NCBI RefSeq assembly: GCF_025917685.1
Contig: NZ_CP089518.1
Span: forward strand, 155,001-219,000
Direction: 5' to 3'
DNA: 64,000 bases
Origin: Bacillus cereus
Lineage (GTDB): Bacteria > Bacillota > Bacilli > Bacillales > Bacillaceae_G
Made by a program: the position numbers and the translations under genes. The notes beneath the pieces were generated by a model. It saw nothing but the letters and a program-made list of their open reading frames with translations. It was not told the origin of the DNA and searched no databases. Numbering within the stretch: the stretch's first letter is position 1; each line of letters begins with the position of its first letter. Positions 52,968-61,166 of this stretch are shown here, one piece after another.

Positions 52968-54561
52968 ACCCAATTATAAGGAAGAACCCATATTGTTTTA
53001 TATAATCAATCATGTCATTCGCACTTGTTGGTTTTTCAACGTGAATGCCGTCTTTATTAGTAGTAATATGAATATCTTTCATTTTTACTTCATTCGTTTC
53101 TTTTTGTAAATCAATCCACGCTACGTTTGGAATACTTTCTAGTTCCTTTAATACTTCTTTTAATGGTTGAACACCTAAGTAAGGATGATAAAAAGCGCCG
53201 ATAATTCCATCAGATAGTTTAGTGATAGATAAAGCACGTTCTTTCATTTTGGCAATATCTTGTGGCGTGCCTTCTTCGATAAATCCAACCGTTTCAGGCA
53301 TTAATTTCATCCCATGTAAAAACGATGGTGTACTCGTATAAGCTGGTGAATGCATAGATTTCCAAGTTGTATCGTTTAGTTGTAGTTGTCCTACATAAGT
53401 AGAGAAATATTGAGAAAGTATCTCGTATCCTTTTTGAGACATTGTATAGTGCGGAGCTTCAAAGGCAACTGGATACAATTTAGCTTCTACAAGCTCTGTA
53501 ATCCCTTTTTCAATATGCTCTTTAATATACTTTTCTTCAAAGGTTTTTCCGTTTTCCACGTATTTATTATAGTCCTCTGTAGATTGGAAATCGTCTTTTG
53601 TTTTTGGTTTTTCATGGTTCGGTTGACGAATTGGTTGATCAGTTTTTACATCCCAAAATTCAAAACCTTCGCCAGTTTCACTATCATAAAATTGATGAGT
53701 GTAACCATGCATGACGATAGAGCCACCGTTATCTTGCATAAAGCGTAAAACATCAATTAATTCAGAGTTATCCTTTAAATGTACTGTTTTTCCTGTGTTT
53801 GGATCTTTGTAGACAGGGATAACGGTAATCATATAAGGAAGCTTTTTCTTTTTTAGTAATTCAGCAATTTCTTTTAATTGCTTTACATTTACAGCTGGGT
53901 GAACGTCTTCAAGGCGTAAATAAGCTGAAGTTTTATTTGTCATAGGCTTTTGTTCGAAGTAAGAAAATAGCATTTCACCGACGTAATGAGACATCCAATC
54001 AAAAAGGTTTGGAGTCGCGACATAATATGATGTTCCTTGGTGAACGATTAACGGATGGGTTCCATCGGCACTCAAGGCGTAAGCAAGAGTTGTTCCTTTT
54101 GCTTCAATTTTCTTCATTAAGCGTTCTTCTTGTAATTCATTTTTTAATTTGTGTGTCGGATATTCTATAGTATGAGTTCGTATATCAGTTTCATCCGAGG
54201 TAATGAAAGAAAAACGATTAGATAATTGTTCAACATTTTGCCCTAAAACTAATACTGGACCTGAGAAGTTTTCTAGAAATTGTTTTGCTGCAATAGAAAA
54301 ACCTTCTTTTTTTTCTCCGATATAAACAATATTTGTATAAGAAGATGAGTTAGTAGTTTCATTCATTTCTTTTAAACTTTTTACTGTTATATCATTTGTA
54401 AAGTGTCCTAACTGAGTATTAAGGATTTGTACATTGTTTGTAATTTTGTTGTCTTCTGTACTATACAAAATAAGTACTTTTGGCTTGTATGATGTTTGCG
54501 CAGATGTGTGTATAGGAATGAGTAGTAAAATGCTAAAAAAGAGTAGTAGGACTTTTTTCAT
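52912..54561 (-). CDS. DUF2334 (polysaccharide-deacetylase-like) membrane protein
   Basis: A 549-aa exported protein: signal peptide (1-21, ending HTSAQ), an N-terminal region of about 190 residues, a DUF2334 domain from YLRLEDVHPAVN to AFYHPYLG that resembles NodB-type carbohydrate esterases, and a C-terminal membrane helix (FLLIIGFIVIVFLLLLRRAKK). Likely metal ligands are in RLEDVHP, MHGYTHQ and YHPYLG. Cell-envelope polysaccharide modification is plausible. No ribosome-binding site is striking (AGGAGCATATATAA). Confidence 0.85.
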   Translation of the reverse strand: MKKVLLLFFSILLLIPIHTSAQTSYKPKVLILYSTEDNKITNNVQILNTQLGHFTNDITVKSLKEMNETTNSSSYTNIVYIGEKKEGFSIAAKQFLENFSGPVLVLGQNVEQLSNRFSFITSDETDIRTHTIEYPTHKLKNELQEERLMKKIEAKGTTLAYALSADGTHPLIVHQGTSYYVATPNLFDWMSHYVGEMLFSYFEQKPMTNKTSAYLRLEDVHPAVNVKQLKEIAELLKKKKLPYMITVIPVYKDPNTGKTVHLKDNSELIDVLRFMQDNGGSIVMHGYTHQFYDSETGEGFEFWDVKTDQPIRQPNHEKPKTKDDFQSTEDYNKYVENGKTFEEKYIKEHIEKGITELVEAKLYPVAFEAPHYTMSQKGYEILSQYFSTYVGQLQLNDTTWKSMHSPAYTSTPSFLHGMKLMPETVGFIEEGTPQDIAKMKERALSITKLSDGIIGAFYHPYLGVQPLKEVLKELESIPNVAWIDLQKETNEVKMKDIHITTNKDGIHVEKPTSANDMIDYIKQYGFFLIIGFIVIVFLLLLRRAKKLES

Positions 54562-54807
54562 TTATATATGCTCCTAGTCTATATGGAATTCAATTTACAA
54601 TTATATACAAGAAAAAAGTTATAGTCCATGTAAGTTACATTTTTTCATGTATTTACCAATTGCTTTTTCACAAAATCGGTCTAAAGCATGATGATAATAT
54701 GTATAGTAATTTGCTATGATGGAAGAGTAAGAGAACGATAGAATGTAGGTAATTGTAAAGGGAAGGCTGAAAGGGGACAAATTTCAGCGGAGAAAGAGGT
54801 AGAGGTA

Positions 54808-55338
54808 GTGAAGAAATTCTTTGTAGGATTTTTAGTTGTTCTTGGAGTGTATTTATATTTCCAAGAGAAGTCTGAAGGAATGGATAAGCTAATGAATGAG
54901 ACAAGCTATGTTGATTCAGAGGAAGCAAAACAGATGAAACAAATTATTATAGAGGAAGCAAAGAAAGTAAACCTTCCAGAATGGATACCTCTTACAATTG
55001 CCGAACATGAAAGTAGGTTAAATCCAAGAAGTGTTGGAGATAACGGAACTTCATTCGGATTGTTTCAATTGCACCGCGGTGGTGGGCTTGCACCAGGTAA
55101 TTTAACTGATGAAGAGTTGAAAGATCCGCGTACAAATGCGCAAATAGCAATGCCGCATTTAATGAAGGGATATCAGCGCGGGGTGCAAAAAGGTTTGACT
55201 GATTTTGCATTACTGAAATATGTAGCGAATACATCAGGTTGGCCAGGAAATTTAGGGCCAGAGTGGACGGATAACAACATGAAGTATAACGTTGGATTAG
55301 AGGACGTATACTATCGAAATAAAGGTGTAATAAAGTAA
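54808..55338 (+). CDS. Lytic transglycosylase SLT-domain protein
   Basis: A 176-aa membrane-anchored protein: N-terminal helix (about 3-18), then an SLT/lysozyme-like domain. Catalytic Glu is in IAEHESRLNP; GTSFGLFQLH is the conserved GLMQ-like block. It would cleave peptidoglycan between MurNAc and GlcNAc. GTG start after AGAGGTAGAGGTA. Single gene. Confidence 0.87.
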   Translation: MKKFFVGFLVVLGVYLYFQEKSEGMDKLMNETSYVDSEEAKQMKQIIIEEAKKVNLPEWIPLTIAEHESRLNPRSVGDNGTSFGLFQLHRGGGLAPGNLTDEELKDPRTNAQIAMPHLMKGYQRGVQKGLTDFALLKYVANTSGWPGNLGPEWTDNNMKYNVGLEDVYYRNKGVIK

Positions 55339-55380
55339 ATCTTTAATCAGTGAGAAGTTTTACTACCCTAAAATAGTGGG

Positions 55381-55415
55381 AAAACAGAGTAGGCTTTCGA
55401 TACCTACTCTGTTTT
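55381..55415. terminator. Bidirectional terminator
   Basis: AAAACAGAGTAGG / CCTACTCTGTTTT, 13-bp perfect stem between converging SLT and GalT/HIT-like genes. Confidence 0.9.
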
Positions 55416-56198
55416 CTTATGGAGAATTTCATCTTCTCGTCTCGTGAAATACTGCGCTAGTTGTATTTTTACATCCTCTAGTTTTGTAGAAACTTGGGGT
55501 ATTTTATATCCTACATACAACGGTGAAACGACAAACCTAGGAACAACTTTACAAATGATTTTTCCGTTTAGGTTATAGAAAAATAGGTTATAACTACTAC
55601 ACCCTTTATGGAAATCTGTCAGTATGTAACGTACAGTTTGCTGAATATAGTTTGTCATTTCATCGAGAAATGCAATATCTTCAATGATTATGTTAAATTC
55701 AGTAAAACCGATAATGGGGCGCTCTGAAATGTTGAGCTCAATGTGTCCGTTTTTTTGAACAATTACCCCTTGGAAATTTTCTTCTTCAATATTGTCGAGA
55801 TAGTCTACATGCTTCATTCCGATAATTTGCATGTGTGCATGGTGCAAACTTCCACCTGAAAATGGACCGTGATTTTTGTATAAAATCACAGATGTAAATT
55901 CTTCACTTTTCTGCAAGTGTAACCAATGTTGAATAGAGAAATGAATTAATTTTCTCATATGCTCTTCTGTATATGTTCCGATATGATCCTCACAATTATC
56001 AGTTTCAATTAACACTGTTTGAAATGTATCTTTTAATGTAGGGAATTTGTTTTTCAACCAAATAATAGAGCCCTCAGTTGCTAAAATATCCGTTAAATTC
56101 TCTCTGTCACAAAAAGGACATGCAGCGCTTCTGTTCCGAATGCTTTCCGGCTTTTGTTTACCGATATCGTTTAAAAAATATAGTTGTTGAGTATCCAT
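55404..56198 (-). CDS. HIT/GalT-like protein (DUF4931 type)
   Basis: A 264-aa protein with a zinc-type CPFCDREN near residue 22 and a GalT/HIT active-site stretch GGSLHHAHMQIIGM (H-x-H-x-Q). It resembles nucleotide-sugar uridylyl/adenylyl-transferases; I recall such proteins as DUF4931 in the B. cereus group. The substrate is unknown. The start at 56198 follows AAAGGGGCATATATA; the frame stays open 38 codons upstream across a terminator. Confidence 0.75.
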   Translation of the reverse strand: MDTQQLYFLNDIGKQKPESIRNRSAACPFCDRENLTDILATEGSIIWLKNKFPTLKDTFQTVLIETDNCEDHIGTYTEEHMRKLIHFSIQHWLHLQKSEEFTSVILYKNHGPFSGGSLHHAHMQIIGMKHVDYLDNIEEENFQGVIVQKNGHIELNISERPIIGFTEFNIIIEDIAFLDEMTNYIQQTVRYILTDFHKGCSSYNLFFYNLNGKIICKVVPRFVVSPLYVGYKIPQVSTKLEDVKIQLAQYFTRREDEILHKKTE

Positions 56199-56287
56199 TT
56201 GTATATATGCCCCTTTAAAATATGTGTAAAAATCCCGCTTAATACATTCGGGAAAAGGAGGGGGAAATCCTTTAAAGGGAATAGGGA

Positions 56288-56340
56288 AAAATAAAAGACA
56301 AGATATCCTCATTATAATAGGGTACCTTGTCTTTTATTTT
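56288..56340. terminator. Terminator of the three-peptide unit
   Basis: AAAATAAAAGACAAG pairs perfectly with CTTGTCTTTTATTTT (15 bp) around a 23-nt loop; A/T tracts on both sides. It overlaps the end of peptide 6c. Confidence 0.82.
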
Positions 56341-56456
56341 TTCTTTAATAATGTGTATGGATAATATAGAGTATTTTCGTTTTGTTTCTTTGTTCTATTT
56401 TTTATTGTGTATAAGGCAATTGCTGTACTTGCGATTACAATAATGGCTTTCTTCAT
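56334..56456 (-). CDS. Small 40-aa membrane peptide, unit 6 third gene (6c)
   Basis: The frame opens MKKAIIVIASTAIALYTIK, followed by a basic/polar tail ending YPYTLLKKK. One N-terminal helix. AAAAAGGGGTATATG precedes it; an in-frame ATG at 56462 is too near that site. Third gene under promoter P6, 16 nt after 6b. Confidence 0.62.
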   Translation of the reverse strand: MKKAIIVIASTAIALYTIKNRTKKQNENTLYYPYTLLKKK

Positions 56457-56472
56457 ATTCATATACCCCTTT

Positions 56473-56550
56473 TTATTGTTGGTTTAATTCTTGACTAACT
56501 GCTTTTGCGTCGACTAAAGCGTGTAAAATCATTTTTACCATGTTCATCAT
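56473..56550 (-). CDS. Tiny peptide, family A-like, unit 6 second gene (6b)
   Basis: A 25-aa peptide beginning MMNMVKMILHALVDAKAV and ending with a polar tail. The core ALVDAKAV-x-x-x-LN matches ALIDAKAV-x-x-x-LN of the cassette peptides at 44-48 kb. AAAAAGGAGTGAAGG precedes the start. Confidence 0.7.
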   Translation of the reverse strand: MMNMVKMILHALVDAKAVSQELNQQ

Positions 56551-56566
56551 ATTCCTTCACTCCTTT

Positions 56567-56647
56567 TTATAGTTTGTTTAGTTCTTTTACAACTGCTTGT
56601 CCGTTCACTAATACCTCGAAGATTGCTTTTACGATTTCTTTCATCAC
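56567..56647 (-). CDS. Tiny peptide, family A-like, unit 6 first gene (6a)
   Basis: A 25-26-aa peptide (GTG 56647 or ATG 56644) beginning MKEIVKAIFEVLVNGQAV and ending KELNKL. It aligns with 6b (VLVNGQAV against ALVDAKAV, ELN in both). AAGGAGGAAACAATC precedes it. First gene after promoter P6. Confidence 0.7.
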   Translation of the reverse strand: MMKEIVKAIFEVLVNGQAVVKELNKL

Positions 56648-56689
56648 GATTGTTTCCTCCTTGTTTTTGTCTCTCTTGTTTCTATCTTT

Positions 56690-56753
56690 ATTGTATAGGG
56701 AGGTATCTTTTCGTACTATCGCTTTCCATTACGTGAACATAACAGTTTTGTAA
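56690..56753 (-). promoter_or_regulatory. Promoter P6 of the small-peptide regulon
   Basis: Minus strand: TTAC-AAAACT-GTTA, N7, GTAA, N7, CGATAGT, N19, TACAAT. It is the most diverged copy but keeps every spacing. Confidence 0.75.
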
Positions 56754-56882
56754 GATTTGATGTCACTTATTGAAATGTTTAGTCTATCTTCATTATTTTC
56801 AGAAAAATGACTATTCAAACATGGAATGGGAAAGTATAATAAAGAAGTAAGTATTAAATTCCGTACGAAAGGGGTGAATGAG

Positions 56883-57017
56883 ATGAAACGTTCTTTAGCT
56901 GCGCGTGCCAAATTTTTAGATTATATCTATTTTTGTCGTGCGATTTTTCATGATGTAGTTGTTAACGGGATACGTATGCCCTTTTTTAACAATTGCATAG
57001 TAGCTATTGAACGATAG
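56883..57017 (+). CDS. 44-codon leader peptide before the ABC-F gene
   Basis: The frame opens MKRSLAARAKFLDYIYFC and ends NNCIVAIER. AAAGGGGTGAATGAG precedes the ATG, and TATAAT at 56835-56840 marks a likely promoter. A terminator hairpin lies between it and the ABC-F gene. This is the layout of antibiotic-sensing attenuators upstream of ribosome-protection ABC-F and methyltransferase genes: ribosome stalling in the leader would prevent terminator formation. Confidence 0.6.
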   Translation: MKRSLAARAKFLDYIYFCRAIFHDVVVNGIRMPFFNNCIVAIER

Positions 57018-57083
57018 AAATCTCTTCACCCATTTTTGATAAACGTGTGAAAAGGGAGCTATTTGGCTTCCTTTTTCTATGCC

Positions 57084-57122
57084 AAAAACCATGGGGAATG
57101 TTTCTTTTCCATGGTTTTTTAT
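57084..57122 (+). terminator. Attenuator terminator before the ABC-F gene
   Basis: AAAAACCATGG / CCATGGTTTTT (11-bp perfect stem) with T-run, ending 20 nt before the ABC-F start. An imperfect hairpin at about 57050-57078 precedes it and may compete. Confidence 0.75.
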
Positions 57123-57141
57123 ATTGAAAGGAGTACGGAAA

Positions 57142-59028
57142 ATGACAATTTGTAGTGTAAATAATGTAACGAAATCTTTTGGTGGAAACATCATATTTGA
57201 AAATATATCGCTTGAAATAAAGAATGGTGAACGTATTGGTTTAGTTGGTCGTAACGGTAGCGGGAAGACAACTATCTTGCAGCTTCTAACAGGAATGGAG
57301 AGTTTGGACGAAGGAGCCATTCATATGAAGAAAGGTACACGTATTGGTCATGTGGCGCAAATTCCAAAATTTGATGAGGATATGACTGTATATGATGTAT
57401 TGAGCTCCGCTTTTAAAGAAGAAAAGGAATTAGAAAGAGAAATGCATGCTTTAGAAAAGCATATGGCGGAAGAACGGGAACCGTCTGCTCTGCAAAAATT
57501 GATGGAGAGGTATGGGTTAATTCAAGAAAAGTTTGCGTTTCTCGGTGGTTATGAGATAGAAGCGAATATCATGAAGGTAGCAAATGGTCTACAGGTGACG
57601 GAACTATTTCCCCGATCATTTATGGAGTTAAGTGGTGGAGAACAAACAAAAGTAAGTCTTGCGTACATGCTATTGCAGAAACCGGATTTACTTTTGCTAG
57701 ATGAACCAACCAATCATCTAGATTTATTTGCCGTAGAATGGCTAGAGCAATTTCTAAAAGAATATACAGGAACAGTTATGGTCATTTCACATGATCGCTA
57801 TTTCCTTGATGAAGTTGTAACGAAAATTTTTGATTTAGAAGATGGAGAAATTCACGTATATTATACGAACTATTCCCAGTTTGTTGAGGAAAAGGAAGAA
57901 CGGTTGCTTCAAGAATTTCAAGCGTATCAAGAACAGCAAAAGAAAATAAAGAAAATGAAAGAAGCAATTAAGCGTCTGCGTGAATGGGCAAATCAAGCGA
58001 ATCCACCGAATGAAGGATTGCACAAGAGAGCGAGAAATATGGAACGTGCATTAGAGCGTATAGAGAAACTAAAGAGACCCATTTTGGATAGAAAACAGAT
58101 GGGACTTCAGTTTGAAGGGCAAGAGAGAAGCGGAAAAGATGTTGTTGTAATGAAAGAAGTGAGTAAAGGATTTGCTGACAAATCTTTATTCGAGAAGGCA
58201 AATTTGCATATTCGTTTTCAGGAGCGCGCAGCTATCGTTGGACGTAATGGTACAGGAAAGACTACGTTATTAAAATTACTATTAGAAGAAATGAAGCAAG
58301 ATGCTGGAGAAATTCGGATTGGTAGTAGTGTGAAAATCGGTTATTTATCGCAACATGCGTATGGGAATATGAAGAACAATGTATTGGAAGCTTTCAGAGA
58401 TTGCGTAGCTGTAACAGAGGGAGAAGCAAGACATATATTAGCTCGCTTTTTATTTTATGGTCCAGCTGTTTTTAAGAAAGTAACGCAACTTAGCGGCGGA
58501 GAAAAAATGAGGTTAAGGCTCGCGCAACTCATGTATCAAGATGTCAACTTTCTTATTTTAGATGAACCGACGAATCATCTTGATATTGAATCAAGGGAAG
58601 TTTTAGAGGAAGCCCTTGAACAATATAACGGGACAATTTTAGCTGTTTCACATGATCGTTATTTCTTAAATAAATTGTTTGAAAAGACATATTGGATTGA
58701 TGAGCACAAATTATTTGAGTTTGTGGGGAACTATGCATGGGCTCGTCAAAAGTGGGAAGAAAGAATTGAGAAACAAGTGGCAAAACAGAAGCAGCAACAG
58801 CAAGGGAATAAAGTGTTAAAAGTAATACCTATAAAAAAGAAGGAGTCTAGGAATTTAGAGGAAGTTGAAAACGAGTTAATGCATGTAGAAGAAGATATAT
58901 ATGCAATAGAATGTGAAATGGAACATCTAGCTGATGTTGAAAAACTTGAAAAATTATATGAGGAAAAAATGAAGAAAGAGTTGTTACGAGTAGATTTATA
59001 TAATGAATTAGAGAATATTGTGGAGTAA
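57142..59028 (+). CDS. ABC-F ATPase, probable antibiotic-resistance ribosome protection factor
   Basis: A 628-aa soluble protein with two ABC domains and no membrane segment. Walker A motifs are GLVGRNGSGKTT and AIVGRNGTGKTT; signatures LSGGEQTK and LSGGEKMR; Walker B motifs LLLLDEPTNHLD and FLILDEPTNHLD. Between them lies a charged linker helix pair (about 250-320), and the C-terminal 80 residues form a Lys/Glu-rich coiled coil. Such proteins either act in translation or displace ribosome-bound drugs (VmlR, Msr, Vga types). The leader ORF plus attenuator favours drug resistance. The start at 57142 follows GAAAGGAGTACGGAAA. Confidence 0.88.
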   Translation: MTICSVNNVTKSFGGNIIFENISLEIKNGERIGLVGRNGSGKTTILQLLTGMESLDEGAIHMKKGTRIGHVAQIPKFDEDMTVYDVLSSAFKEEKELEREMHALEKHMAEEREPSALQKLMERYGLIQEKFAFLGGYEIEANIMKVANGLQVTELFPRSFMELSGGEQTKVSLAYMLLQKPDLLLLDEPTNHLDLFAVEWLEQFLKEYTGTVMVISHDRYFLDEVVTKIFDLEDGEIHVYYTNYSQFVEEKEERLLQEFQAYQEQQKKIKKMKEAIKRLREWANQANPPNEGLHKRARNMERALERIEKLKRPILDRKQMGLQFEGQERSGKDVVVMKEVSKGFADKSLFEKANLHIRFQERAAIVGRNGTGKTTLLKLLLEEMKQDAGEIRIGSSVKIGYLSQHAYGNMKNNVLEAFRDCVAVTEGEARHILARFLFYGPAVFKKVTQLSGGEKMRLRLAQLMYQDVNFLILDEPTNHLDIESREVLEEALEQYNGTILAVSHDRYFLNKLFEKTYWIDEHKLFEFVGNYAWARQKWEERIEKQVAKQKQQQQGNKVLKVIPIKKKESRNLEEVENELMHVEEDIYAIECEMEHLADVEKLEKLYEEKMKKELLRVDLYNELENIVE

Positions 59029-59043
59029 AGAAAATAGAATGAA

Positions 59044-59092
59044 GGAGCAAATTGCTTTCTCATATTTTGAGGGAGGGATTGCTCTTTTTTTG
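59044..59092 (+). terminator. Terminator of the ABC-F gene
   Basis: GAGCAA / TTGCTC with an interrupted long stem, ending in a seven-T run. Confidence 0.65.
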
Positions 59093-59181
59093 TGTAAGAA
59101 TAGATATAAATTGGTATAATTTTCTTATTGTTACATAAAAAAGAGATGAACTTTAGGTTATTAAAGTGTGAGGAGAATTTT

Positions 59182-60375
59182 ATGTTAGGATACGCGCGGA
59201 TTGCTACAATCGTCATGATTTGTTTCGTTTATGCAAACCATGTTTCACGTGAAACAGCATATTTACAAGTTTTTGTCGGTATTGCACTTTTTATTTATAT
59301 TGTGAATCATATTTTACTTGTAAAAGTAAAAGGGAGTAGAAAACTCGTATTTTATACTTTGCTAGCAAATGGTATTGTTACAGCGTTATTAGGATTTTTA
59401 TTTCCCGAGACATGTTTATATTTGATTATATTTGGGATTGATGCGGTAGGGTTATTTATTCATGATTGGCGTAAAAGCATGACGTATTTTTTTATTATCT
59501 TTTTCTTTCTTTGTTGGTTTGTGAATATCTTACATACGTATCAACATGTAGGGAGTTTAGAACTTGAGAGTAATGCGATTAATTTTATGTTCATCGTTTT
59601 TAGTGCTTTAGCTGGAAGTTTAATAAAAAAACTTACAGTAGCTCGGCAAATGGTAGATGAGCAATATGAGGAATTAGCATTATCTCATACAGCTTTAAAA
59701 GAAGCGCATGAACAATTACGGCTATATGCTAAAGAGGTGGAAGAATTGACTGCTGTTCGGGAGCGGAATGATATTGCCCGAGAAATTCATGATACAGTTG
59801 GTCACAATATGACTGCCTTACTTGTTCAATTACAATTGGCAGAGGCTTTGTGGAAACAAAAATCGGACGCTACGGAAGAGGTTTTACATACATGTCACGG
59901 GCTAGCTAGAAAATCACTTCAAGAGGTGAGAGCTTCTGTGCATGCCGTAAAAGAAGAAAGTAAACTAGGGAACATAATAGAGGATATGCGTGAAATGTTA
60001 CATGGATATTCTAAAGCGACGAAAGTACAAGTATCTTTTCAATTACAAGGGGATCCGGTTGTGATTCCGTTGTCACTACAACCTACATTGCTTCGGATTA
60101 TGCAAGAGTCTTTAACGAATGCAAAACGTCATGGGAAAGCGAGTTTATGTGAAGTGAGTCTAACCTGTTCAATGAAACAAGTTAAACTATGTATTCTGGA
60201 TAATGGTTTTGGGGTTAATGAAGTAAGTCCAGGCTTTGGTTTACTTAATATGAAAGAACGTGTAGAGGAACATGGTGGAACTATTCAATTTGAGAGTGAG
60301 ATAGAAAAAGGTTTCCGGTTACAGATTGAATTTCCGCTTCAGGAGAAAACGTGGATAATAGGGGGAACGGTATGA
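59182..60375 (+). CDS. Sensor histidine kinase, LnrJ/DesK type
   Basis: A 397-aa membrane kinase: about six helices in residues 1-150, a short coiled segment, then the HisKA_3 phosphoacceptor REIHDTVGHNMTALLVQLQL and an HATPase domain (ESLTNAKRHGKAS, LDNGFGVNE, GFGLLNMKERVEEHGG). The start at 59182 follows GAGGAGAATTTT. Its stop overlaps the response regulator gene (ATGA). Gene order and lengths of this and the next four genes match the B. subtilis lnrJKLMN operon for linearmycin resistance. Confidence 0.9.
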   Translation: MLGYARIATIVMICFVYANHVSRETAYLQVFVGIALFIYIVNHILLVKVKGSRKLVFYTLLANGIVTALLGFLFPETCLYLIIFGIDAVGLFIHDWRKSMTYFFIIFFFLCWFVNILHTYQHVGSLELESNAINFMFIVFSALAGSLIKKLTVARQMVDEQYEELALSHTALKEAHEQLRLYAKEVEELTAVRERNDIAREIHDTVGHNMTALLVQLQLAEALWKQKSDATEEVLHTCHGLARKSLQEVRASVHAVKEESKLGNIIEDMREMLHGYSKATKVQVSFQLQGDPVVIPLSLQPTLLRIMQESLTNAKRHGKASLCEVSLTCSMKQVKLCILDNGFGVNEVSPGFGLLNMKERVEEHGGTIQFESEIEKGFRLQIEFPLQEKTWIIGGTV

Positions 60376-61028
60376 TTCGCATTATGATTGTTGATGATCA
60401 ATCACTCATTCGTGATGGTTTAGCGATGTTGTTAAATTTACGTTCGGAACTTGAAGTAGTGGGAACAGCTACTGATGGAGACGAAGTGATACAGAAAGTG
60501 AAAGAGTTACATCCTGAAATTATTTTGATGGATATTCGGATGCCTCGTATGAATGGTGTTGAAGGAACACGTCTAGTTAGAGAACAGTTCCCTCATATAA
60601 AGGTTCTTATGTTGACGACTTTTAGTGATAGTGAGCTTATTTTTGAAGCATTAGAGCAAGGAGCAAGTGGGTATTTATTGAAGGACATGGAGACAGATGC
60701 AATCGTTCAAGCTATTTTAACGGTACATGGCGGAGGAGCTGTGCTTCCTCAAGATGTAACAGCGCAAATTGTAAAGGAATTAAAAAAGACAAAAACAGTA
60801 GTAGAGTACACCACGCCAGAACAATTAGAACTATTAACTGAGCGAGAAGTAGATGTTTTAAGAGAAATTGGACTTGGGTTAAATAATAAAGAGATTGCGG
60901 AAAAGCTATTTATTACAGAGGGAACTGTTAAGAATCATGTTTCCAATTTAATTAGCAAGTTAGAACTGAGAGATCGAACGCAAGCAGCGATATACGCAGT
61001 AAGATATGGCGTCACGATGTACACATGA
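60372..61028 (+). CDS. NarL-family response regulator, LnrK type
   Basis: A 218-aa regulator: receiver domain (IRIMIVDDQSLIRDG; phosphoacceptor Asp in IILMDIRMPRMNG; LMLTTF; KDM) and C-terminal LuxR-type helix-turn-helix (LTEREVDVLREIGLGLNNKE, then IAEKLFITEGTVKNHVSN). The start at 60372 overlaps the kinase stop by 4 nt. It should activate the downstream ABC genes, which lie behind a terminator and so need their own promoter. Confidence 0.93.
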   Translation: MIRIMIVDDQSLIRDGLAMLLNLRSELEVVGTATDGDEVIQKVKELHPEIILMDIRMPRMNGVEGTRLVREQFPHIKVLMLTTFSDSELIFEALEQGASGYLLKDMETDAIVQAILTVHGGGAVLPQDVTAQIVKELKKTKTVVEYTTPEQLELLTEREVDVLREIGLGLNNKEIAEKLFITEGTVKNHVSNLISKLELRDRTQAAIYAVRYGVTMYT

Positions 61029-61049
61029 CTTTTGGCATATATAAGTGTG

Positions 61050-61078
61050 AAAAAGCAGCAGAATTTGCTGCTTTTTTA
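61050..61078 (+). terminator. Terminator between the two-component system and the ABC exporter genes
   Basis: AAAAAGCAGCA / TGCTGCTTTTT with a 5-nt loop and T-run. Confidence 0.9.
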
Positions 61079-61166
61079 TTTTGTATTTCTATCTTAAGGG
61101 TGATGGAGAGAAGAAGAAATTTTTCTACAATGAAAGTGTAGATGAATGCAAAGGGGCTGAATCAAT

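Noticed and set aside
56826..56882. A longer 63-codon version of the ABC-F leader peptide
   Set aside because: The upstream ATG overlaps the probable -10 region and has no ribosome-binding site; the ATG at 56883 has one.
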